Part shown: positions 1 to 9,500 of the stretch, piece after piece
Layout: every line of letters starts with the position of its first letter
Position numbering within the stretch: the first letter of the stretch is position 1
Source of the DNA: an uncultured Verrucomicrobia subdivision 3 bacterium
Lineage (GTDB): Bacteria; Verrucomicrobiota; Verrucomicrobiia; Limisphaerales; UBA11358
DNA length: 49,757 nucleotides
Assembly: GCA_903944085.1 (NCBI GenBank)
Contig: CAJAQO010000319.1
Location: 1-49,757 of the forward strand
Direction of reading: 5' to 3'
Made by a program: the position numbers and the translations under genes
The notes under the pieces: generated by a model
Told to the model about the DNA's origin: nothing
The model's database searches: none
Seen by the model: the letters and a program-made list of their open reading frames with translations, nothing else

Positions 1-105
1 AATGTTTTCCATGAGTTTCGGCTTGACCTAAACAATGGCGCGGTCACTCTGAAACGTATTAACCAATTTCCAGCCACAAAACCACTCCAAAAAACCATGC
101 TATGA
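1..105 (+). CDS. 3' end of an unidentified gene cut by the window edge
   Basis: Reading from base 1, a frame stays open for 34 codons and ends at TGA 103-105. That stop overlaps the ATG at 102 of the next reading frame in the ATGA arrangement typical of translationally coupled genes, which is the main reason to believe it. The visible tail (NVFHEFRLDLNNGAVTLK...) is too short to name. It could also be a chance open frame. Confidence 0.3.
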   Translation, partial: NVFHEFRLDLNNGAVTLKRINQFPATKPLQKTML

Positions 106-3100
106 AACCCCTCATTTCCATTAAAACCCATCCGTTCATGCGATCTTTTTTCGTGCTCGCTGTTGGGAGTGCAATAATCCTCTCAGCCAATTTGAACGCG
201 GCGAATATCTCGATGACCGCCAGCGATGGCAGCGGCGCGACTTCTTTCAACGCGGCCGGCAAATGAAGTAATGCCCAGGCACCCAGTTCAGCCAACGACT
301 ATTTTACCGCCGGCTTTCTGTTGCGCACGCCGGCCAGTGGCAGCACCAACTATTTCGCCGGCAATTCACTGAGTCTTGATTATAGCGCGGCAAATCAGTT
401 GGTGGGGCTGGCCATCAAATACCCTGCCGCCGGTGCCGTGCGGGTGGACAATCTCAAGCTCAATGGCGGCGGGATTTTCAATGGCGTCGGCTCCACCATG
501 TCGGTTTACGGCAACATTACCGTGCTGACCAACTCCTTTCTGGATCCGCAGGCCAACGGGCGGGTCTTGGCGATTTACGCGCCCATCAGCGGCGGCAGCA
601 CAAATACTATTGGCCTCCGCGCATCGGCTGGGAGTGCCGGCGGCACCGTGCAGTTGTTGGCTGACAACAGCGGCTATGCTGGCAACTGGTATACCTGGGG
701 CATTGGCGACAGCGTCCCCGGGGCCGCATTGCAGGTGGGCAACGGCGGCACCAGCGGCAACTTAGGCAGGGGCAGCGTCACCAATGATTATTCGCTGATT
801 TTCAACCGTGCAGACAACATTACGGTGAGCAACACCATCAGCGGCCCCGGCAGCGTGGTGCAGGCGGGTTCAGGCACGTTGACGCTCACCGGTGCCAATA
901 CTTACAGCGGCGTGACAAGCAATAATGCCGGCATTCTAAGTTTTTCATCAATGGGTAACTTGGGAACGGGCGACATCACTTTTGCGGGCGGCACGCTCCA
1001 GTTCGCGCCTGGCAACTCGACGGACATTTCTGTGCGCAATATTACTCTGACCGGCAACGGCGGGACTTTGGATGTGGGGGCCAACAATGTCATGCTGGCC
1101 AATTCAATAGGAAATTCCGGAGCGGGTGCCCTGACCAAGGCTGGCAGCGGCAAGCTGACATTGACTTCTGCTCCCAGTTATACCGGCAATACCGCCGTCA
1201 GCGCAGGAACGCTGATCTTGGGAGCCAACGCGTCACTTGCCAACAGCCCGGTAATCTCGCTGGCAGGAGGAAGCAGTCTGGATGTTTCGGCGGTCTCCGG
1301 TTTCAGCCTTGCCTCGGGTCAGACTCTTGCAGGAAGCGGAACTGTGATCGGCGCGATAACTTCGGTTTCCGGTGCAACTATTTCTCCAGGCAGCGCGACG
1401 AACGGGACGCTGACGGTGAACGGCAATGCTGCCTTGGGTAGTTGCACCCTGGCTTACAATTTAAATGCTCCCAATGTAACTGGCGGAACCAACGATTTAT
1501 TCGTGGTCAATGGCAACTTGAACCTCAGTCCAGCCATCAGCTTGAACTTAGTCTTCCCCGGCGGCCTGCCGGTTACTGGCACATATACCCTTTGCCAATG
1601 CACGGGCACTCTTACTGGTGATCCCAGCGATTTCGCAACCAGCCTGGGTAGTTACGTTGTTACTTTTGCTCTCAATACCGCCACCTTGCCAAGAACCATC
1701 ACAATGACCATTGCCGGACTGCCGCAGAGTCTGCGGTGGACCGGTCAGACCACTTCCGATTGGGATACCACCACGCTCAACTGGACTAACCTCATTGGCT
1801 TGACTAACACGATTTTCAGTCCCGGCGACACTGTGCGTTTTGATGACAGTTCGAGCCAAACCTCTGTCAATATCACGGCCTCCATGTTGCCGGGACAGAC
1901 CACGGTGAACACCACGTCCACTTACACATTCTCCGGTGCTGGCTCCATCGGCGGCCCCGGCAATTTGGTCAAATCCGGTTCCGGCACCCTTATTCTGGAT
2001 CTTACCAACAACTATGCCGGTTCCACGGTTATTCAAAATGGTTTTATCCAGATCGGTAACGGTGATGCCACGGGCTCTTTTGGCGTCGGACCTGTAACCA
2101 ACAATGGCGCAGTGCTTTTAAACCGGAGTGATGCTATTGGCGTGCTTCCCAACTCGATCAGTGGAACAGGCGCGCTCACCAATATAGGAACGGGCGCGGT
2201 TACCTTGAGCGGAAGCAACAGTTACAGCGGTGGCACCGTTGTCAGTGCAGGCACACTCAAGTTCGGCAGTCCGACCGCGCTCGGAGCGACGAATGGCTCC
2301 ACGATCGTCGCCGATGGCGCAGTGTTGGATCTTAATGGTCAGACGAACGCGACGGAAGTTGTCACCATAACCGATGTCGGGATCGGCACGGGTGCGCTTG
2401 TCAATAACAACACGACTAATGCAGCTTTTAACGGCACCATTACGCTCGCTGGCGATGCCGCCATCGGCGGCAGCGGAAACATGTCTTTGAATGCCATCAT
2501 CTCCGGGGCTTTTGCACTCACAAAAGCCGGCGGTGGCATGACCACACTCACGGGGAGCAATAGCTTCACCGGCGGGACCGTCGTCAACAGCGGCATTCTG
2601 GCTCTGGCCAACGGTTTTGCGTTGGGTAGTTCATCGGTCACAGTCAACAGCGGCAATACCGTTCTGCAATTGAATGGCGGCATCACCGTTACTGGCTTAA
2701 GCCTGCTCAACAACAACGGCTCGACGGGTGCCAACGGTGTTGAATCCAATACTGGGAGCAACGTCTGGGCCGGGCCGGCCACGCTGGGCGTTGATTTCGC
2801 CCGCTTCGGCAGCGCGAGCAACGCCGTGCTCAACCTCGCGGGAATCGTTGATGACGGCGCCAACGGCTATGGATTCCGCGTGCGCGGTGGCGACGGAACC
2901 GGTATCGTGCAGTTGAGCGCCGCCAACACTTATCTCGGCAACACTTCCGTTGATGTTGGCGTCTTGCGACTCGGAAACGCCCAGGCCTTGCCGGGCAGCA
3001 CCTCGGTCGGGGTGAACAATCTTAGCGGAGCCGTGCTCGACCTCGCGGGCTTCTCGCCCCAGATCATGGGATTAACCGGCATCGGTCTGGTGACCAACTC

Positions 3101-3743
3101 AGCGAGTTCGGTTTCTACCTTGACGCTGAATACCAGCAACGCGGTCAACTATCTCACCTTGGATGGGGTTTTTTATGGAAATGGTGGGCTAGGATCCAAT
3201 AACTTTTTCGGCGTCATCGCCGGCAATGTGACTTTAACCAAGGCTGGCGACCCCGGCACCGTTCTACTCCTGACGAATGCGAACACTTATACCGGTAACA
3301 CCACGGTTAATGCCGGAACCTTGGAAATAGTCCAGCCCACACTGGCCCAAAGCTCCACAGTTACTGTGGCCAGCGGGGCCGTGTTGCAGTTGGATTTTGC
3401 GGTGACGAACACGGTGGCGGGCCTCGTGTTGAACGGATTCAACAAAGCTCCGGGTATTTACAATGGCACCACTGCTTCTCCTTATCTCGCCGGCACTGGC
3501 AGTTTGCTGGTGAAGTTGCCTGTCGCCACCAATCCGACGAACATTGTGTTTTCGGTCAATGGCAACAATCTCAACCTCTCATGGCCGGCCGACCACAAAG
3601 GCTGGACGTTGCAGACGAATTCGGTAAATCTGGCCAATACGAATTATTGGTTCCCGTATCCCGGTTCCGCTGCCTTGACCAATGTAGTTATCACGATTGA
3701 TCCGACAAAGGCGAATGTTTTCTACCGGCTGGTGTATCCTTAA
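102..3743 (+). pseudogene. Secreted autotransporter-associated beta-strand repeat protein, interrupted by an in-frame TGA
   Basis: The frame starts at ATG 102 (or ATG 138), encodes a signal-peptide-like N-terminus (MRSFFVLAVGSAIILSANLNA from 138) and runs for 1,214 codons, but TGA 264-266 interrupts it at codon 55. The paralogue immediately downstream has TGG (Trp) at the aligned position, so this is a single G-to-A nonsense change. From TTG 321 the rest is open: about seven repeats of the type GSGTLTLTGANTYSGxT (autotransporter-associated beta-strand repeat, expected to form a beta-solenoid), one W-x-G...NW...GD-x-V-x-F module near codon 540, and a C-terminal domain ending FYRLVYP that is common in verrucomicrobial secreted proteins. 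There is no beta-barrel, so it is not a classical type V autotransporter. TGA ends other genes here (ybeY, marR), so recoding is unlikely. A recent pseudogene or a sequencing error are the main options. Confidence 0.8.
188..912 (+). repeat. Upstream copy of a 0.7-kb tandem paralogous segment (partner 3929-4650)
   Basis: This segment encodes the N-terminal part of the interrupted gene and aligns almost without gaps to 3929-4650 in the next gene. Long stretches are nearly identical at the DNA level, for example around 500-610 versus 4238-4345. Differences are mostly third-position. It indicates a fairly recent tandem duplication; the two genes diverge further downstream, where the second gains an esterase domain. 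Confidence 0.85.
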
Positions 3744-3813
3744 ACTGCCAATTGCCAAAATCAGTTTTCTCCGATTCGGTTTGGTGAAAACTTGATCTAT
3801 GGTTAAGTTATCC

Positions 3814-3845
3814 CGGCCCGCAACGAGACCTTTCACTGCGGGCCG
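3814..3845 (+). promoter_or_regulatory. Hairpin just upstream of the second beta-strand protein
   Basis: CGGCCCGC (3814-3821) and GCGGGCCG (3838-3845) form a perfect 8-bp stem around a 16-nt loop, ending 8 bp before ATG 3854. There is no T-run, so it is not an ordinary terminator. It could fold in the 5' leader and affect translation, or be a protein site. Function unknown. Confidence 0.4.
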
Positions 3846-3853
3846 ATACTATC

Positions 3854-6292
3854 ATGAAGCTGTCCGTTCTGGATCAAACATATAATGTCATGCGATATCT
3901 CCTGGCACTTGCATTTGTGGGCTCGATGAATTTGAACGCCGAGAATGTTTCGCTAACGGCCAGTGATGGCAGCGGCAGTTCTTCCTTTAACGCCGCCGGT
4001 CATTGGAGCAATGTCCAGGCACCCGGTTCAACCAATGATTACTTTACCGCCGGTTTTCAGTTGCGCACGCCGGCCAGTGGCAGTTCCAACTATTTTGCCG
4101 GCAATTCTTTGAGTCTGGATTACAGCCCTAGCAGTGCCACGGTGGGACTGCTTATCAAATATCCCGCTGCCGGTGCAGTGCGGGTGGACAATCTGAAGCT
4201 AAATGGTGGCGCGATTTTCAATGGTGTCGGCTCCACCATGTCGGTTTACGGCAACATAACCGTGCTGACTAACTCATTTCTGGATCCGCAAGCCAGCGGC
4301 CGGGTTTTGGCAATTTATGCGCCCATCAGCGGTGGGAGCACGAATACCATTGGCCTCCGGGCTGCGTCTGGCAGCGCAGGCGGCACCGTTCAATTGCTGG
4401 GCGACAACACTGGATATTACGGCAACTGGTATGTCTGGGGCATCGGAGATAGCGTTCCCGGAGCCGTGTTACAAGTGGGCAACAGCGGCACCAGTGGGAG
4501 CTTGGGATCCGGCCGCGTCACGAATGATTATTCGCTGGTTTTCAATCGTGCGGACAATATGGCGGTGAGCAACGTCATCAGCGGCCCTGGAAGCTTGATT
4601 CAGGCCGGATCTGGCACGTTGACGCTGGCCGCCACCAATACTTACACTGGCAACACATCCATTAATGCGGGGACTTTGAGCTTGGGCACCAGTGGTTCGA
4701 TTGCCCACAGCCCCACGATTTCCGTGGCTTTCGGCAGCAGTCTTGATGTTTCGGCGCTCTCTGGTTTTGGACTGGCCTCAGGACAAACCCTGACCGGAAG
4801 TGGAAACATTCTTGGTTCAATGCCAATTCTGGCTGGGGCGACCATTTCTCCTGGTGACGCCACCAGTGGCATACTGACGGTAAATGGCGACGTAACTTTG
4901 GGCAATTGTTCAATGGTCTTAAATCTGAACACTCCCTCTGTGGTGGGCGGCGCGAACAGCCTGCTGGCAGTTAATGGCAATCTGACATTGAATCCGGCCA
5001 TCACTTTGAATCTGGTTTTTCCCGGAGGCACTCCGATTGCCGGCACTTACATGCTTTGCCAATGCAGCGGGACGCTTGCCGGTGCCACGAACGATTTCAT
5101 CACAAGTTTAGGCACCAATACGGTGAGCTTCTCCCTGAACACGACGGCTTCTCCGAGAACCGTCACCATGACAGTCAGTGGTTCCAACGCGCCGCCGGCC
5201 ACTAACTCCGTCCAGATCATCAAGGTTTATCTTGAAGCCGGTCAATCGAATGCTGACGGACGCGCGGTGACCAATGGCTTGCCTGCCAATCTAGTCCAGC
5301 CACAACCCAGCGTGCCTTTCTATTATTATTTAACCGGCGGCGCAGCCAATGGCGACGGCACTTTGGGCACCTTCACTACTTTGCGACCGGGTTGCTCTGC
5401 GATCGGCGGCGGCACTACATTTGGACCGGAGCTAACTTTTGGCAATTCGCTGGCGAATTACTACGCCCTTTCCAACGGGGTTTCCACCAACACCGTCATG
5501 GTGGCGTTGATCAAGTATGCCCACGGTGGCACTTCGCTGGTTTCCAATTGGGCGGCAGCCGGTGCTATTTCCACCAACGGGAACGGACCTGATTACCTCA
5601 TTTTCCAGCAAGTGGTGAAAGCTGGACTGGCGCGGCTGGCGGCAACTTATCCCACCGCGAGCCTCGAACTGGATGGGATGATCTGGGTGCAAGGCGAGAC
5701 TGATATTGACGACGGGGTTGCTTCGTCCACTGCCTACGGAACGAATTTAATCCGTTTTATCAACGACGTGCGCCTGAAGTTCTCCACCAACAAGCCCTAT
5801 GGAATGAACCTGCCATTTTTCTTCAGCCGGATTTCCGCTCAGCAAACTTACTATTCGCTGCCGGCCGATGCCAGTTATTCCAATTATCTGTTATTACGCG
5901 CCGGGCAGAATTTCGTGGCGGCAACCATGTCCAACTCCACCGTATTTATACTGGACATTGACGGTTCCCAATTCACCACGTTGACTCCCTATGCCAGTCC
6001 TGGCTTGCACTTTGACACCGGCGGACAGCAGGCGTTAGGCTCGGCATTCGCGCAGGCGGTGGGGCACGCTTTGCCGCCGCCGCAGCTTCAAGTTCCAACC
6101 AAATCGGCCAACGGTTGGAGTATCACCTTCTCCGGCGTCACTGGAACAACCCACACGTTGCAACGGGCAATCGCCATTGCTGGACCGTGGACATTGTTGA
6201 CGAACATTGTGATGAACGCATCAGGCTACACGAGTTTCGATGACCAGAATCCAACTGGTCGGACCATCTTTTACCGAGTAAGCCGCCCCTAA
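3854..6292 (+). CDS. Secreted beta-strand repeat protein fused to a SASA/CE6-type carbohydrate acetylesterase
   Basis: The protein is 812 residues from ATG 3854. ATG 3890 is an equally good start and gives a cleaner signal peptide (MRYLLALAFVGSMNLNA). Residues about 30-450 are autotransporter-associated beta-strand repeats, closely matching the interrupted paralogue upstream. Residues about 455-735 look like a sialate O-acetylesterase-like (SASA, DUF303; carbohydrate esterase 6) SGNH-fold domain: GQSNADGR at 463-470 supplies the nucleophile Ser465, WVQGETD follows in the middle, and LHFDTGGQQALG places a candidate catalytic His at 719. The C-terminus (FTFSGVTGTTHTL... ending FYRVSRP) is a verrucomicrobial tail domain. 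The family removes acetyl groups from sugars. With a rhamnogalacturonan lyase next door, acetylated pectin is a reasonable inferred substrate, though xylan or sialic acid cannot be excluded. Confidence 0.85.
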   Translation: MKLSVLDQTYNVMRYLLALAFVGSMNLNAENVSLTASDGSGSSSFNAAGHWSNVQAPGSTNDYFTAGFQLRTPASGSSNYFAGNSLSLDYSPSSATVGLLIKYPAAGAVRVDNLKLNGGAIFNGVGSTMSVYGNITVLTNSFLDPQASGRVLAIYAPISGGSTNTIGLRAASGSAGGTVQLLGDNTGYYGNWYVWGIGDSVPGAVLQVGNSGTSGSLGSGRVTNDYSLVFNRADNMAVSNVISGPGSLIQAGSGTLTLAATNTYTGNTSINAGTLSLGTSGSIAHSPTISVAFGSSLDVSALSGFGLASGQTLTGSGNILGSMPILAGATISPGDATSGILTVNGDVTLGNCSMVLNLNTPSVVGGANSLLAVNGNLTLNPAITLNLVFPGGTPIAGTYMLCQCSGTLAGATNDFITSLGTNTVSFSLNTTASPRTVTMTVSGSNAPPATNSVQIIKVYLEAGQSNADGRAVTNGLPANLVQPQPSVPFYYYLTGGAANGDGTLGTFTTLRPGCSAIGGGTTFGPELTFGNSLANYYALSNGVSTNTVMVALIKYAHGGTSLVSNWAAAGAISTNGNGPDYLIFQQVVKAGLARLAATYPTASLELDGMIWVQGETDIDDGVASSTAYGTNLIRFINDVRLKFSTNKPYGMNLPFFFSRISAQQTYYSLPADASYSNYLLLRAGQNFVAATMSNSTVFILDIDGSQFTTLTPYASPGLHFDTGGQQALGSAFAQAVGHALPPPQLQVPTKSANGWSITFSGVTGTTHTLQRAIAIAGPWTLLTNIVMNASGYTSFDDQNPTGRTIFYRVSRP
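3929..4650 (+). repeat. Downstream copy of the 0.7-kb tandem paralogous segment (partner 188-912)
   Basis: It aligns with 188-912 and keeps Trp (TGG) where the upstream copy has TGA. It is the intact reference for judging the nonsense codon in the first gene. Confidence 0.85.
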
Positions 6293-6550
6293 CGGCCTCG
6301 CCCAAAAGCCAAATTGATGGCATCAATGCTGGATCGTTTTGAGTCAGTATCGTCGATGGCTTTCGCAAATCGCGGCCGTTCCGTGAGCCTGCGGGCCGGA
6401 AGCAAATTTCTTTGGGTATTGCGCACGGTTTGCGCCGCAACGTGGCCGGAGAATTCGACGGGTTAAATGGGAAATCCCGCTTTAATGACCTCACCAGAAC
6501 TGTTGAGGTGACCAATTCCGTCAGTTGAGGTAGATTGATTTACATCTAAC

Positions 6551-9500
6551 TTGAAAAGATTTATTCGCTTGATCACGGCACTGCTGCTGCAATGCATTGC
6601 CATTAACGTCTTGGCCAACTTACCCGGCGGCGGCACCGGCACCGGGGCGAATGTCACGCTGGTGGATAACGGCGACGGCACGGTGACGATGGCCAACGGG
6701 ATTATTTCCATCCACATCAACAAGACTAGCGCCGTCATTGACCAGATCAACTACACGTTTAACAACACAGGCAGTTCGCAAACGCTCAACGTGGTTTCCG
6801 GAAATCCTAACGGCGGACAGCTTTACTGGGAGTTCGGCGGGTTCAGCTCGGGGGCGGCGACGTATTCGGCCGTATCCAATAACGGCAATTATGCGGAAGT
6901 GGACCTGTTATTCGACTCGGCCAGCAGCGGCCAGGTTGATATTCATTTTTCCATGTCGCGCGGCAACACCGGGTTTTATGTCACGCCAATCTGGATTCAT
7001 CGCAGCACGGACGCCGGGTTCAGCATGGGCGAATGCCGCGACAACATTTATTCCGGCTCCATCTTTAACTGGATGAGCGTGGACGCGATGCGAAACAAAC
7101 TCATGCCTGTGGATCCAAACAACAGTGCCGTGGGCATGCAGGGTGCGCCGGTGGAATGTTCGTTGTGGACGAACGGCATTTACGCCGGGCGCTACGAGGA
7201 TAAATACAAATACTCCGCCGACTACGGCACGTTGCGCGTCTGGGGTTGGAGCAGCGTCGGCACCGGCGGCAAAAACATCGGGTTGTGGGACGTGGCGGGC
7301 AGCGCGGAGTATATGCCCGGCGGCCCGATGAAACGCGAGCTGACCAGCCACATGGGAACAACGATTCTCAACACGCCGCATGGAAGTCATTATGGCGGCG
7401 GCACGGATTCAGCGTGGGCGGCAGGCGAAGTCTGGTCGAAGGTCTGCGGCCCTCATTTCATTTACTGCGACGCCATCACCAACACCATCACGGCGACGAA
7501 CACCGCCGCGCAGGCGCTTTATTCCGACGCGCTCGCGCAGGCCGCCGCCGAGGCGACGGCGTGGCCGTATTACTGGTTCACCAATGCCAATTACACGCCG
7601 GCATCCAGCCGCGGCACGGTGAAAGGACAAATCCAAATCAATGACATTTACAATCTGAACGCGAGCGCATCGAACTTGTGGGTTGGTGTCGTGCAACAGC
7701 CGAATCCAAGTTCGACCGTCAGTTACGATTTTCAACTCTGGTATAAGGCTTATCAGTTCTGGACGAAAACAGACGCAAACGGAAATTTCACCATCCCGAA
7801 TGTCATCGCTGGCGCGAACTACACGCTCTACGCCTTCGGCCCGGGCGCGGCGGGAACCTTTCAATCGCAGTCGCAAACCGGCGGCAATGCGGCCATGGAA
7901 TTGGACATTCCTTCGCCACAATTCAGCGTGACCGTCACAGCCGGCGCGACCAACAATCTCGGCACGAAGATATGGACGCCGACACGCATCGGCCCGACCG
8001 TTTTTGAAATCGGCTATCCCGACCGCACGGGCGCGAAATTCCGCCACGGCGAAGATTTCTGGGTTGGCGACATCGGCCCCGGCCCGACGAACCCGATGCC
8101 GGTGTGGACGAAATTTCTGGAATACCCTTTTGATTTTCCAAGCGGTCCGAACTATGTCGTCGGCCAGAGCCGCTGGACAACCGACTGGAATTTCGTCCAG
8201 CCCTGCGTCGTGGACAGCACCGGCTTTTACAACGACTCCAGTTCCACCATCACTTTCAACCTCGCGTCGGCTCCGACTGGCACCGCCTCGTTTTATCTGG
8301 CATTGGCGTCGGACTATCAAGGAGCGATCGAAGTCAGTGTCAACGGCACCCAAATCGCGGGCGGCAACGGTTACGGGCCGATTTATGCCGGTTCTGGCAA
8401 TGAAAGCGATGCGACCATCCGCGAGGGCATCCACGGGCTGTTCAGCGACAACCGCATCAACTTTTCCGCCAGCCTGCTGCGCACCAATGCCAACACCATC
8501 ATCATCTATCTGCGTCAAACCGGCAAGGTGAATGGCAACGGCTATTTCGCTGACCACGCGATGTATGATTATATCCGGCTGGAACTGACTGGTTACATCC
8601 CGCCTGCGCCGCCGAGCGTGACGGCCTACGCTGGCAACGGACAAAATTTGATTTCTTGGCCAGCGCAACCCGGCGCGGTGAGTTACAACATTTTTCGCTC
8701 AATCAATTCCGGCAGCGGCTTTACTTCCATCACCAATGGCGTAATCGGTCCGGTTTGTGGCAGCGGATTGAACAGCGCAACTTACCTTGACACGAACGTG
8801 GCCAACGGCACCACCTACTATTACATTGTTCAATCCGCCAATTCAGTCAGCAGCACCAACTCGCCGCAAAGTTCGGGCGTCACACCGTCTGGTGCAATTT
8901 CATCCGCCATTCCCGCCGCGCCGGCGAGCGTGAGTATCGGGAGCGTCGCCCACCAAAGCGTCACGGTGAACTGGAACGCATCGTCCGGCGCTAATTTTTA
9001 CACCGTGTATCGTTCAACTTTGTATGACAACGGCGGCGGCGCATCGAACGTGCTTGGCACCATTGTTTTGAATAACACCAACACGACAACGAGTTTCACT
9101 GACACCGCTGTCACCGACGGCACGATCTATCGCTATGTTGTCACAGCCACCAGCGCCGCCGGCACGAGCACCAATTCTGTTGCTGCCGCCGCTGTGCCGT
9201 TGCCAGCGCCACCCGCCAGCGCACCCGGTTCCTTTACTGGTCTATTTAATGGGGCCAACGTTGTGCTTAACTGGTCGTCGGCTGCCGGGGCCGTGGGTTA
9301 CATCATTCGCCGGGAAACGAACAGCGCGAGTCCTTTCACCTATGTTCAAAACATCACGGAAACGACTTTTACCGATTCCGGTTTGAATGTGGGCACGACT
9401 TATTACTATCAAGTGTCGGCGGTCAATGCCGCCGGGATTTCAACCAACTCATTGGCCACGGTCGTTCCGCCGCCGCTTGCTCCGATCAGCCTCTCGGCCT

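Noticed and set aside
264-266. TGA read as Trp (recoded genetic code or selenocysteine)
   Set aside because: TGA ends several genes here and TGG is used for Trp; no selenocysteine-type hairpin was seen and the paralogue has plain Trp.
321-3743. A separate gene starting at TTG 321
   Set aside because: It would lack a signal peptide and begin in the middle of a domain shared with the paralogue.
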